Shown: in pieces, positions 5,731 through 14,729 of the stretch
Layout of the letters: every line of letters starts with the position of its first letter
Position numbering within the stretch: position 1 is the stretch's first letter
Assembly (NCBI RefSeq): GCF_000619805.1
Contig: NZ_JHUV01000012.1
Location: forward strand, 62,001 to 126,000
DNA: 64,000 bases
Direction of reading: 5' to 3'
DNA from: Sulfurihydrogenibium subterraneum DSM 15120
Lineage (GTDB): Bacteria > Aquificota > Aquificia > Aquificales > Hydrogenothermaceae
Notes under the pieces: generated by a model
Databases searched by the model: none
Seen by the model: only the letters and a program-made list of their open reading frames with translations
What the model was told of the DNA's origin: nothing
Program-made: the position numbers and the translations under genes

Positions 5731-8700
5731 ATGTTAAAAGCATACATAGATAGAATCAACGTTTTTGGGTTTAAGTCTTACGGAGATAAACATCTTTCTA
5801 TCCCGTTAGGAGAAGGGTTTACTGCCATAGTTGGTCCAAATGGGTCTGGTAAAAGTAATCTTGGAGATGCTATCGTTTTCTGTCTTGGAATAGCCTCTGC
5901 AAAAGCAATGAGAGCCATAAAACTAACAGACCTAATTTTTTCATCAAAAGGAAAAACAGCTCCTTATGCAGAGGTTGAGATAGTATTTAAAAACAACGGT
6001 GCATTCCCTCTAAATACAGAAGAAGTAGTAATATCCAGAAAAGTAGATTTAAGCGGAAAATCAACCTATAAAATCAACTCAAGACCTGCAAAACAACAAG
6101 AAGTAGAAGAGCTCCTCACCTTAGCAGGAATACCAACCCAAGGTTATAACATCGTAACCCAAGGAGACATCTACAAATTTGTAAAAATGACCCCATCAGA
6201 AAGAAGAGACTTAATCAGTGATATAGCAGGCATTACCCAGTATGAAGAGAAAAAACAAAAAGCTCTCCAAGACTTAAACGAGTCAAACGAAAAAATAGAA
6301 AAAGTCAAAGCGGTATTAAACGAAATCAGCCACACATTAAAAAAATTAGAAAAAGAAAAAGAAGATGCACTTTTAGCCATTGACTTAGAAAACCAGATTC
6401 AACAACTACAAAATGCCATAAAGTCAGCAAAACTATACCTACTTTTAAAACAAAAAGAAGAAGTATTAAACCAAATTAGCCAAATAGAAGACCAGATAAA
6501 TAGCCTATACCTACAAAAAGAAAAAAATATAGAAAACCAAAAACAGCTTATAGAAACCATAAAACAACTTGAAGAAAAGTTAAACCAAATCCAAGAGTCC
6601 TTTCTACCAGTTAAAGAAAGAGAAGGAAGTATAACAGCACAGGTAAAATCCTTAAGCGAAAAAAAAGACCAATTTGAAAAAACTCTCCATCAGCTCCAAG
6701 AAAAACATAAAAATTTAGAAAAAGAAAAAGAAGAAAAAATAAAAGAGATACTTTCAATAGAAGAAACGATAAAAAATCTCTCATTACAGCTCCCAAAACT
6801 GTTAGAAGAGTTAAAAGAAGCAGAAAAAACATTAGAAGAAAAAAATAAACAATTACAAGAGATAGAATTTTTAGGAAGTTCAGCAAAAAATGACCTTGGA
6901 GAGATAGAAAAACAAGAAAAACAACTACTTGAAACTATAAAACAGTTAGAAAACGAAAAAACCCAGTATCAACTAAAGCTAAACACAACTCAAGAAAAGA
7001 TAAACAACCTAAACCAAGACCTATCTAAAACAAAAGAAGAAATTATTCAGATAGAAAAAACAATAGAAAACATAAAAGCAAACACGAAAGACACCCAAAC
7101 CCAAATCCAAGGATTACAAAGTGAGATAACAAGACTAAAAGTAAGAAAAGAAACATTAGAAAAAAGATTAAAAGAGACAAGAGAAAAGTTAGAAAAAAAC
7201 TTCCAAAAGTTAGCCCACATATTAGCACAGTTATCCCAATTTAGAGAAGATAAAATATCTTCAATATTAAAATCAATTCCAGGTGTTTACGGACAAGTCT
7301 CAGAGCTTATATCTTTAAAAGACTCAAAATACCAAACTGCGATAGAAGTAGCAGGAGGAGGTAGATTAAAAAACATAGTTGTAGAAGATGATTATGTAGC
7401 ACAAAAATGTATAGATATTCTCAAAAAAGAAAAGGCAGGAAGAATTACATTCATACCTTTAAACAAAATAAAAGTGTTTGATAATCCTAAATTACCATTT
7501 AAAAAAGGTCTGCTTGGATATGCGATAGACTTTGTAGATTACGACAAAAAAATAGAAAAAGCAATAAAGTACGTCTTCCAAGATACAGTTGTGGTAGAAG
7601 ACTTTGAATCCGCAAGGTCAATAGGAATAGGAACCTATAGAATGGCAACATTAGAAGGAGAGCTTTTTGAAAAATCTGGGGTAATATCTGGAGGTTTTGA
7701 AAGACAAAACATCACAATAGGAAGGTCAAACTTAGAAGCTGAAAAACAACAACTTGAAGCAGAAGATGACAAACTTAAAAAAGAAGAAGAAGCAATCCAA
7801 AACGAGCTAAAACTTATAAATAACAAAATAGCAGAAAACGAAAAAACTCTAATAAAAATACAGACAGAAACCTCAAGTATAAACCAGAGAATACAAGAAC
7901 TTACAAATCAACTAATCTCAAAGAATAATAAAGTAAGTTATTTAGAAAATGAAATATTCAATCTAAAAAAACAGTCTTTAGACTACGAAGGAAAAATTGA
8001 AAAACTACAGCAAGAGATAGAAAAACAGTCTAAAATGCTACAGTCTATATCAAATCAAAAACAAGAAATACTAAAAAAATTAGAAAGAGCTGGATTATCA
8101 ACCTTAAGAAAACAGTGGGAAGAATCAGCAAACAGAGTTTACTCACTCAAAGAAAAGATAAAAGACATTGAAAGTCAAATAAACTTACTTACAGATAAAA
8201 AAGATAACCAACTTAAAATAAGAATTTTCCAGATAGAAACAGAAAAAGAAGAGATAAGAGACCAGATAAACCAGATAAATCAAGAGATAGAAAACATAAA
8301 ATTAAAGATAGAAACTCTAACCAAAGAACTTTCTCAGCTGTGGAGAGACCTAAAAATTTCAGAAAAAGAAAGAGATAACCTTATAAACCAAATTCAAGAA
8401 TACAGAGATAAAATAAAAAATCTAAGATATGAAGAAGAAAATATAAACAAAGAAATAACAATTCTTCTACAAGAAAAAGCAAAACTACAACAAAAACTTA
8501 CAGACACAGAAGAAGAGATACTAATGCTTAAGCAAGATTATGACGGAGAGCCAGTAGAAGCTGACGTTAGAGCCTTAGAAAAACAGCTAAAAACATTAGA
8601 AGAAAAAAGAAAAAATTTAGGGTCTGTTAACCAAAAAGCCTTAGAAGATTACGAAGAAGAACTAAAAAGGTATAATGAAATAAACGAAAAGCTAACTATT

Positions 8701-9246
8701 TTAATACAAGAAAAAAAGTCTATAGAAGAGCTTATAGAAAGTCTTGAAGAGAAAAAATTACAAGCTTTTATGGAAGTGTATGAAAACATAAATAAAAATC
8801 TTGATAAAAACTTTAAAATACTGTCTCCTGGTGGAAAGGCTTACTTAGAGCTTGAAAACCCTTCAAACCCGTTAAATGGAGGAGTTTTATTAAAAGCAAG
8901 ACCAAGAGGTAAAGACTTAAAAAGACTTGAAATGATGTCAGGAGGAGAAAAAACTCTTACTGCGTTAGCATTATTATTTGCAGTCCAGCAGTATAGACCA
9001 GCTCCTTTCTACTATTTTGACGAAGTTGACGCAGCATTAGACGATGCAAACGCAAAAAAAGTGGGACAGCTGATAAAACAGCTCTCAAGTCAAGCTCAGT
9101 TTATAGTCGTTACCCACAGAGACGCTATGGCAAGTTTTGCAGACAGACTTATAGGAGTTTCAGCAAAAGACGGAATATCTCACATATTTACCCTTGACGT
9201 TAACTCTTTGATAGAAAGTGAGGAATTAGATGCTATCAGTAGTTAA
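5731..9246 (+). CDS. smc: chromosome segregation protein SMC
   Basis: A 1171-residue SMC ATPase of normal length. The head has Walker A GPNGSGKSN at about 35-43 and, at the C-terminus, the ABC signature MSGGEKTLTALAL and Walker B FYYFDEVDAALDD. Two long coiled coils (about 170-500 and 660-1000, rich in Lys/Glu/Gln/Asn) flank the hinge, which contains SIPGVYGQVSELI, IEVAGGGRLKNIVVE and GVISGGF. It forms the condensin-like ring with ScpA and ScpB that compacts and separates chromosomes. The ATG directly follows a strong promoter without a leader. Its end overlaps comM by 17 bases. Confidence 0.98.
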   Translation: MLKAYIDRINVFGFKSYGDKHLSIPLGEGFTAIVGPNGSGKSNLGDAIVFCLGIASAKAMRAIKLTDLIFSSKGKTAPYAEVEIVFKNNGAFPLNTEEVVISRKVDLSGKSTYKINSRPAKQQEVEELLTLAGIPTQGYNIVTQGDIYKFVKMTPSERRDLISDIAGITQYEEKKQKALQDLNESNEKIEKVKAVLNEISHTLKKLEKEKEDALLAIDLENQIQQLQNAIKSAKLYLLLKQKEEVLNQISQIEDQINSLYLQKEKNIENQKQLIETIKQLEEKLNQIQESFLPVKEREGSITAQVKSLSEKKDQFEKTLHQLQEKHKNLEKEKEEKIKEILSIEETIKNLSLQLPKLLEELKEAEKTLEEKNKQLQEIEFLGSSAKNDLGEIEKQEKQLLETIKQLENEKTQYQLKLNTTQEKINNLNQDLSKTKEEIIQIEKTIENIKANTKDTQTQIQGLQSEITRLKVRKETLEKRLKETREKLEKNFQKLAHILAQLSQFREDKISSILKSIPGVYGQVSELISLKDSKYQTAIEVAGGGRLKNIVVEDDYVAQKCIDILKKEKAGRITFIPLNKIKVFDNPKLPFKKGLLGYAIDFVDYDKKIEKAIKYVFQDTVVVEDFESARSIGIGTYRMATLEGELFEKSGVISGGFERQNITIGRSNLEAEKQQLEAEDDKLKKEEEAIQNELKLINNKIAENEKTLIKIQTETSSINQRIQELTNQLISKNNKVSYLENEIFNLKKQSLDYEGKIEKLQQEIEKQSKMLQSISNQKQEILKKLERAGLSTLRKQWEESANRVYSLKEKIKDIESQINLLTDKKDNQLKIRIFQIETEKEEIRDQINQINQEIENIKLKIETLTKELSQLWRDLKISEKERDNLINQIQEYRDKIKNLRYEEENINKEITILLQEKAKLQQKLTDTEEEILMLKQDYDGEPVEADVRALEKQLKTLEEKRKNLGSVNQKALEDYEEELKRYNEINEKLTILIQEKKSIEELIESLEEKKLQAFMEVYENINKNLDKNFKILSPGGKAYLELENPSNPLNGGVLLKARPRGKDLKRLEMMSGGEKTLTALALLFAVQQYRPAPFYYFDEVDAALDDANAKKVGQLIKQLSSQAQFIVVTHRDAMASFADRLIGVSAKDGISHIFTLDVNSLIESEELDAISS

Positions 9247-10750
9247 AAGCGGTGGAACTTTTGGAATAGATGGTTATATAGTTGACGTAGAAGTAAACAT
9301 CACTCAAGGACTTCCACAGTTTATAACAGTAGGACTTCCTGATACAGCTGTAAAAGAAAGTAGAGAAAGGGTAAAGTCAGCTATAGAAAACATAGGTTTT
9401 AAATTTCCTGTAAAAAAGATAACCGTAAACCTTGCTCCTGCAGATATTTTAAAGGTAGGAACTCTTTACGACCTGCCTATTGCAATTGGAATACTAACTT
9501 CTTCTGGATTGATAGACCAATCAAAATTAGAAAAAACGGCATTTATAGGAGAACTTGCCTTAAACGGAGACTTAAGAGCTGTAAAAGGTATACTTCCAAT
9601 AGCCATAAAACTAAAACAAGAAGGATTTGAAAACTTTATCTTACCACAAGAAAACTCAAAAGAAGCTGCATTAGTAGAAGGAATAAACGTTTATGGATTT
9701 AAAAATCTCAAAGAGATAGTAGATTTTTTAAATGACTCTTTAAAAAAAGAATCTGAAAAGGTCGATTATGAAAAGTTGTTAGAAGAAAAGTTAGACCATT
9801 ATGGTGATTTTTCAGAAGTAAAAGGTCAGTACGCAGTAAAAAAAGCACTTGAGATAGCAGCTGCAGGATTTCATAACCTGCTTATGATAGGCTCTCCCGG
9901 GTCTGGAAAAACTATGCTTGCAAGAAGGTTTGTTTCTATCTTACCACCACTAAGCTTTGAAGAAGCTATAGAGATAACAAAAATACACAGTGTAGCAGGT
10001 GTCCTTAAAGAAAGTATAGTAAGAACAAGACCTTTTAGGAGCCCTCACCACACAGTAAGTGATATAGCACTTATAGGAGGCGGAAGCTACCCTAAACCCG
10101 GCGAAGTTTCATTAGCTCACAACGGCGTTTTATTTTTAGATGAGCTTCCAGAGTTTAAAAAATCAACCCTTGAAGTGTTAAGACAGCCATTGGAAGACAA
10201 AGTTGTAAGTATATCAAGAGCAACTGGGAAGATAACTTTTCCAGCAAACTTTTTACTTATAGCAGCTGCAAACCCTTGCCCTTGTGGATACAGATTTGAC
10301 CCTGTAAAAGAGTGTAAATGTAGCCCAGCTGAGATTAAAAGATACTTAGGGAAAATATCAGGACCTCTTTTAGACAGAATAGACCTATCCGTTACTGTAA
10401 TGCCTGTAAAAACTACAGATTTATCATCAAACAAACCACATGAGACTTCAAAAGAGATAAGAGAAAGAGTAATAAGAGCTGTAGAGATACAGAATAACAG
10501 ATTTAAAAACGAAAAGATAAAGTTTAACAGTCAGATGACCCCTTCCCACATAGAAGTTTACGCAAACTTATCAGAAAGTGCAAGAAACACCTTAAACACA
10601 GCTGCAGAAAAGTTAAATCTAACTGCAAGGTCTTATCATCGTGTAATAAAGGTTGCAAGGACTATAGCAGATTTAGAACAAAGTCAAGAGATACTTGATA
10701 AACACATCATTACAGCAGTAAACTACAAAGTAAACGAAAATCTTATATAG
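9230..10750 (+). CDS. comM: YifB/ComM family Mg-chelatase-like AAA+ ATPase
   Basis: A 506-residue protein with the three-part ComM layout: a Lon-protease-like N-terminal domain (about 1-165), an AAA+ Mg-chelatase domain with Walker A GSPGSGKTM and Walker B LFLDELPEF, and a C-terminal helical domain. A Cys-rich insert, NPCPCGYRFDPVKECKC, is typical of the family. ComM is a hexameric helicase that drives branch migration during natural transformation. The ATG has GTGAGGA upstream and lies inside the end of smc, so translation is probably coupled. comF further downstream and the pilus genes fit a competence theme, but the link is inference. Confidence 0.95.
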   Translation: MLSVVKSGGTFGIDGYIVDVEVNITQGLPQFITVGLPDTAVKESRERVKSAIENIGFKFPVKKITVNLAPADILKVGTLYDLPIAIGILTSSGLIDQSKLEKTAFIGELALNGDLRAVKGILPIAIKLKQEGFENFILPQENSKEAALVEGINVYGFKNLKEIVDFLNDSLKKESEKVDYEKLLEEKLDHYGDFSEVKGQYAVKKALEIAAAGFHNLLMIGSPGSGKTMLARRFVSILPPLSFEEAIEITKIHSVAGVLKESIVRTRPFRSPHHTVSDIALIGGGSYPKPGEVSLAHNGVLFLDELPEFKKSTLEVLRQPLEDKVVSISRATGKITFPANFLLIAAANPCPCGYRFDPVKECKCSPAEIKRYLGKISGPLLDRIDLSVTVMPVKTTDLSSNKPHETSKEIRERVIRAVEIQNNRFKNEKIKFNSQMTPSHIEVYANLSESARNTLNTAAEKLNLTARSYHRVIKVARTIADLEQSQEILDKHIITAVNYKVNENLI

Positions 10751-10760
10751 GAGGATTCAT

Positions 10761-11336
10761 ATGAAAAAAGTCTTATCTACTGTAGCAGTTTTATCAGTAT
10801 TTACTTTTTCATTTTCTCAATCGTTAGAAGAGAGAGTTGACCAGCTTGAAAAGAAAGTAAAACAGCTTGAAGAAAGAATACTTCAACTTGAAGGAAAACC
10901 TTTAATACAACGAAAAGAAAAAGAGTCTATCTTACTAAAAGAAAATCTCAAGCCTGTTGAGTACACACTTTTAGAGAAAAAATTCCATAAAGGAGAAAAT
11001 AAACTCTACGACAGAGATGATAAAATACTTTTCGTCTTCAATTTTACTTCAAACTTTAAAAAAGATGTTGACGTTATATACGGTAATTTAAAAATATACG
11101 ACAAATCTGGAAATGAGCTTCTAACTCAGCCCGTAAAAATATACAAACCACTTGACATAATAAGAACAAATAAAATTAGACCAGGAGAAACATTTAGAAG
11201 GACATTAGAAGTGATATACGAACCTGAAAAACCTAACCTAAGGTATATAAAAGATGCTCCATTATCAGACTTAAAAGTAGATCTTGAGTTTAACAAGGTT
11301 GAATTTTCTGACGGAAGTGTAGAATTTTTGAATTGA
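10761..11336 (+). CDS. exported protein with N-terminal coiled coil, function unknown
   Basis: A 191-residue protein. Residues 1-19 form a Sec signal peptide (Lys-Lys start, hydrophobic core, Ser-rich end). Residues about 20-48 are a perfect leucine-heptad coiled coil (LEERVDQLEKKVKQLEER), a likely trimerisation or dimerisation element. The rest looks beta-rich, with several acidic and aromatic strands. No family recognised. It follows comM by ten bases with a GGAGG site, so it is probably in the same operon. Mature location is expected to be periplasm or outer membrane surface. Confidence 0.8.
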   Translation: MKKVLSTVAVLSVFTFSFSQSLEERVDQLEKKVKQLEERILQLEGKPLIQRKEKESILLKENLKPVEYTLLEKKFHKGENKLYDRDDKILFVFNFTSNFKKDVDVIYGNLKIYDKSGNELLTQPVKIYKPLDIIRTNKIRPGETFRRTLEVIYEPEKPNLRYIKDAPLSDLKVDLEFNKVEFSDGSVEFLN

Positions 11337-11362
11337 GATATCTCATAGATTTATGGTAAACT
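11333..11362 (+). promoter_or_regulatory. candidate promoter of the sigma factor gene, with a 12-bp palindrome
   Basis: TTGAGA (11333-11338), 18 bases, then an extended -10 TGGTAAACT (11354-11362). The -35 box lies in the perfect palindrome TGAGATATCTCA (11334-11345), which also covers the stop of the preceding gene and could be an operator. No T-run follows it, so it is not a terminator. Confidence 0.4.
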
Positions 11363-11410
11363 TTATTAAATAATTTAATAATAGTATTTTAACTTTTAAA
11401 GGTGTCTAAT

Positions 11411-12259
11411 ATGGCAAATCAAGACCAAGAACTCACGACCTTGCAACTTTACATGCAACAGATGGGCAAGTATCCTATGCTCACTCCAGAAGAGGAGCGG
11501 GAACTTGCCATTAGAGCGAAAAAGGGAGATAAAGAAGCCCTTAAAAAATTAGTAGAAGGGAACTTAAGGTTTGTTGTAAATATCGCTAAAAACTTTATGG
11601 GGTGGGGTGTACCTTTAACAGACCTTATAGCAGCAGGAAACTTAGGCTTAATAGAAGCTGCAAAGCGTTTTGACCCAGATAAAAATGTAAAATTTATATC
11701 TTACGCTGTTTGGTGGATTCGTCAGGCAATAATGCAGACTATATTCCAGCAAACAGGAGCTGTAAGAATACCGATAAAAGAGTCTTTATTTATATCTAAG
11801 GTAAAAAATGCCTACGAAAAGCTAAAAGAAAGTTTAGGTAGAGAACCAACGGAAGAAGAGATAGCAAAAGAGCTTAAAACTTCTGTTAAAAAGGTAAAAA
11901 ATGCTTTAGCAATAGTAAGACAGCCAGTCTCTTTGGATATGCCTTTAGGAGAAGGAGGAGAAGAAGACTTTACTCTACTTGATATTTTATCAAAGAAAGG
12001 CACTGAAGACGTAGAAAAAGATTTAGTAGAAAACACTTTAAAACAAGAGTTTGAAAAACTTCTTAATGTAATAGATGAAAGAGAAAGAGAAATAATAAAA
12101 TTAAGGTATGGACTTGAAGGTCAAGATCCAAAAACTCTGGAAGAAGTTGGAGAGATGCTTGGTATTTCAAGAGAAAGAGTAAGACAACTTGAACAAAGAG
12201 CATTGAAAAAACTAAAAGCGGCAGCATTGAAAAAACATCTACAAGACTTTTTATCTTAG
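11411..12259 (+). CDS. RNA polymerase sigma factor, sigma-70 group (RpoD-like core, no region 1.1)
   Basis: A 282-residue sigma factor. Region 1.2 starts at LQLYMQQMGKYPMLT. Region 2 has NLRFVVNIAKNFMGWG, DLIAAGNLGLIEAAKRFD and the DNA-melting aromatic cluster FISYAVWWIRQAI. Region 3 is complete, and region 4 ends with the helix-turn-helix EVGEMLGISRERVRQLEQRALKKL. It lacks region 1.1 and the large non-conserved insert of primary sigma factors, so it may be an alternative (group 2) sigma; a short primary factor is possible because I cannot see the rest of the genome. ATG 11411 is chosen because AAAGGTG is a ribosome site; GTG 11402 lies inside that site. Confidence 0.93.
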   Translation: MANQDQELTTLQLYMQQMGKYPMLTPEEERELAIRAKKGDKEALKKLVEGNLRFVVNIAKNFMGWGVPLTDLIAAGNLGLIEAAKRFDPDKNVKFISYAVWWIRQAIMQTIFQQTGAVRIPIKESLFISKVKNAYEKLKESLGREPTEEEIAKELKTSVKKVKNALAIVRQPVSLDMPLGEGGEEDFTLLDILSKKGTEDVEKDLVENTLKQEFEKLLNVIDEREREIIKLRYGLEGQDPKTLEEVGEMLGISRERVRQLEQRALKKLKAAALKKHLQDFLS

Positions 12260-12931
12260 ATGAAGGTTTTAACCTATCATAACATAGACTATCTACCAGA
12301 AAACGCTAAATTAAAAAGTCTTTACGTAAATCCTGATAAGTTTGAAAGCCAGATAAAACTTTTAAAAAAGTTAGGCTTTCAAACTGTTTTATCCGATGAG
12401 ATTGGTAAAAATAAAAAAAGTGTAGTTTTAACTTTTGACGATGCTTATGAAGATTTTGTAAAAAATGCATATCCAATTTTAAAAAAATACAACGCAAAAG
12501 GAATAATCTTTGTAGTAGCAGGATTAGTAGGTAAGTATAACATCTGGGACTGGGAAAAACTTAACGTTAAAAAACCACTTATGGACTGGGAAGAGATAAA
12601 ATTTTTAGTAAGTGAAGGTTTTGAGATAGGCTCTCACACCATGACCCACCCATACTTGACAAAGATTCCAGAAAAAACTGCAAAAGCAGAAGTAGAAGAC
12701 TCTAAAAAAATGCTGGAAGACAGGTTAGGTATTGAAGTAAAAACTTTTTGTTATCCTTACGGAGACTACAACAAGAGGATAAGAGATTTAGTAGCAGAAG
12801 CAGGATACAAAATGGCTTTCACAACTCAAGAAGGCTCATACGAAGAAAGTAAAGACATCTTTCAGATAAAAAGAAAAACAGTCTTTGGACACTACCTTTT
12901 ACCACAGTTTTTATGGAAAGTTTTAGTATGA
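12260..12931 (+). CDS. polysaccharide deacetylase (NodB homology domain)
   Basis: A 223-residue carbohydrate esterase 4 family protein. Metal and catalytic motifs are clear: LTFDDAYEDF (motif 1, catalytic Asp and metal Asp), GSHTMTHPYLT (motif 2, H-x3-H metal ligands) and FCYPYGDYN (motif 3). It removes N- or O-acetyl groups from glycans. No signal peptide is visible, so it probably works on a cytoplasmic or membrane-facing lipid-linked intermediate. The ATG follows the sigma-factor stop without a gap and overlaps the next glycosyltransferase by four bases, so the two envelope enzymes are coupled. Confidence 0.92.
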   Translation: MKVLTYHNIDYLPENAKLKSLYVNPDKFESQIKLLKKLGFQTVLSDEIGKNKKSVVLTFDDAYEDFVKNAYPILKKYNAKGIIFVVAGLVGKYNIWDWEKLNVKKPLMDWEEIKFLVSEGFEIGSHTMTHPYLTKIPEKTAKAEVEDSKKMLEDRLGIEVKTFCYPYGDYNKRIRDLVAEAGYKMAFTTQEGSYEESKDIFQIKRKTVFGHYLLPQFLWKVLV

Positions 12932-14013
12932 AAATTCTGTGGATTAACGCAAACCCAAACCCAAATCCTGGAGGGACTGAGGCACACTCTATAGACTTTA
13001 TAAACAGTCTTGAAAAAAATCCAGAAATTACTCTATACAAAGCGGTAGCAAAAGGAAGCTTCGTAGACAAAAATACAACCGATAAAAATAAATTTTACAT
13101 ATCTTTAAAGTCAGAATTTTCACCTGTAAATACTATAAAGCTGATAAATCTTGCCAGAAAATTAAAACCAGATTTTGTAATAGGAAACAACGGAAATGAG
13201 TACATAAACACCTTTTTAGCAGGAAAACTGTCAGGCTCAAAAATAATACTTTTTCGCCACATGCTAAACTATCAACCATTTTTTAACAGAAAGTTTATCC
13301 TTCCTAAAGTTGACAAAATTTTTGCAGTAAGTCAAGCAAGTAAAAACAGGCTATTAAAAGATGGTATTCCAGAAGAAAAAATAGACATACTTCCAAACTT
13401 TATAGATGAAGAAAAATTTTATTATGACCAAGAAGAAAAACAGTTAGTTAGAAAACAGTTAAACATCAATCCTGATGAAACTGTAATAACGTTTATCGGT
13501 AAAGTTGATAGAGGAAAGGGAATATATGACTATGTAGAAGTTTGTAAAGAGCTCAACAAAACTTTTAAAAATCTAAAATTCTTAATTATAGGAGATGGGA
13601 GAGATTTAAAGCCAACTTTAGAGATATTTAAAAGCTACGGATTAGAAAACAGAGTTATAACTACAGGAAATGTGATAAATCCTAACTGGTACTTAAAGGC
13701 ATCTGACGTGGTAATGGTTTTATCAAAAGGAGAGGAGAGTTTTGGAAGGACTGTTATAGAAGGTTTTGCGGTAAAGAGTTTAGTGGTTGTTTATGACGTA
13801 GAAAATCTTAAATATCTCGTAGAAAATTATAAAACGGGGTTAGTTGTAGAAAAAGACAACATAAATAAAGTTGTAAACAACCTAAAACAAGTCCTGACTA
13901 ACCAAGACCTTTATAACACTATCACAGAAAATGCATACCAAGAGTTTTTACAAAAGTATACAAAAAAGAGAGTATTACAGGATTTTTTAAACAAACTAAA
14001 AGCTTTGTTATAA
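12928..14013 (+). CDS. glycosyltransferase family 4
   Basis: A 361-residue GT-B fold retaining glycosyltransferase. The N-terminal domain has NPNPGGTEAHSIDF, the usual G-G acceptor loop; the C-terminal donor domain has FIGKVDRGKGIYDYVEV and the E-x7-E type motif GEESFGRTVIEGFA. Start ATG 12928 overlaps the deacetylase stop as ATGA, with GGAAAG upstream; the in-frame ATG 12913 is less likely. Donor and acceptor sugars cannot be assigned. With the deacetylase next door it may build or edit an envelope glycan. Confidence 0.88.
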   Translation: MKILWINANPNPNPGGTEAHSIDFINSLEKNPEITLYKAVAKGSFVDKNTTDKNKFYISLKSEFSPVNTIKLINLARKLKPDFVIGNNGNEYINTFLAGKLSGSKIILFRHMLNYQPFFNRKFILPKVDKIFAVSQASKNRLLKDGIPEEKIDILPNFIDEEKFYYDQEEKQLVRKQLNINPDETVITFIGKVDRGKGIYDYVEVCKELNKTFKNLKFLIIGDGRDLKPTLEIFKSYGLENRVITTGNVINPNWYLKASDVVMVLSKGEESFGRTVIEGFAVKSLVVVYDVENLKYLVENYKTGLVVEKDNINKVVNNLKQVLTNQDLYNTITENAYQEFLQKYTKKRVLQDFLNKLKALL

Positions 14014-14043
14014 TAGAATAAAACCTTTAAGGAGTGGAAAGCT

Positions 14044-14727
14044 ATTAAAACGATTTTTAACGCAGTTTTAAATGCTTTATTTCCAAGAGAGTGTTTGGTT
14101 TGTAATCAGCCTTTTACATTTGAAAATCAAAATATTATCTGTAAGGATTGCATAAATCAATCAAAAAATGAAGTATTATACTACTGTAGGAGCTGTGGAA
14201 AATCTGATGAGTATCCTATCTGTGAAAGCTGTAAAGTGGAGAGAAAGTATGAAGATATACAAGTATTTACTTACTACTACCATATCCAAGAAACTGTAAA
14301 ACAGTTAAAACTTTCTAAAATCAAAACTTTAGCAAAAGAGTTAGGCATTCTTATAAAAGAAGACATACAAGACTACATAAGAAAAAATAAAATTCAAAAT
14401 GTCATTTACGTACCTATATCTAAAAACGTTCAAAAAGAAAGAGGATTTAACCACTTAAAAGAGATATTAAAATATGCAGTTCCATCTTTTTTAGTGAAAG
14501 ATTATCTTATAAAACATAGAGAGACAGCTTTTCAAATGCAGCTGAATAAAGAAGACAGATTTAAAAATCTAAAAAACGCTTTTTCCCTAACAATAGACAA
14601 GATAAAAGGTAATACATTGGTTTTTGACGATGTTTTAACTACAGGTGCAACACTATTGGAGATTTACAACACAATAAAAGACAAAACAGATGGAAAAATC
14701 TACGCTTACGTGATAGCAAAAGGTTAA
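14044..14727 (+). CDS. comF: ComF family phosphoribosyltransferase-like protein, probable AUU start
   Basis: The 227-residue protein has a zinc-ribbon start (FPRECLVC..., then CKDC and later CRSC, CESC pairs) and a C-terminal PRTase domain with the PRPP loop VFDDVLTTGAT. ComF is needed for DNA uptake in transformable bacteria. The first conventional start, TTG 14095, would remove the first zinc cysteine and the conserved LFPRECL segment. Between the in-frame stop at 14014 and that TTG there is no ATG, GTG, TTG or CTG, but AAGGAG (14029-14034) sits 9 bases before an ATT codon at 14044. I therefore infer an AUU start. It precedes the CDF transporter by two bases. Confidence 0.8.
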   Translation: MKTIFNAVLNALFPRECLVCNQPFTFENQNIICKDCINQSKNEVLYYCRSCGKSDEYPICESCKVERKYEDIQVFTYYYHIQETVKQLKLSKIKTLAKELGILIKEDIQDYIRKNKIQNVIYVPISKNVQKERGFNHLKEILKYAVPSFLVKDYLIKHRETAFQMQLNKEDRFKNLKNAFSLTIDKIKGNTLVFDDVLTTGATLLEIYNTIKDKTDGKIYAYVIAKG

Positions 14728-14729
14728 AG

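Noticed and set aside
6171-7826. Several minus-strand frames of 61-91 residues within smc
   Set aside because: They are mirror frames of the SMC coiled coil; the Phe/Leu/Ser composition is what antisense Lys/Glu-rich sequence produces.
11334-11345. Rho-independent terminator at the 12-bp palindrome
   Set aside because: The stem is short and AT-rich, has no loop and no following T-run; an operator or chance is likelier.
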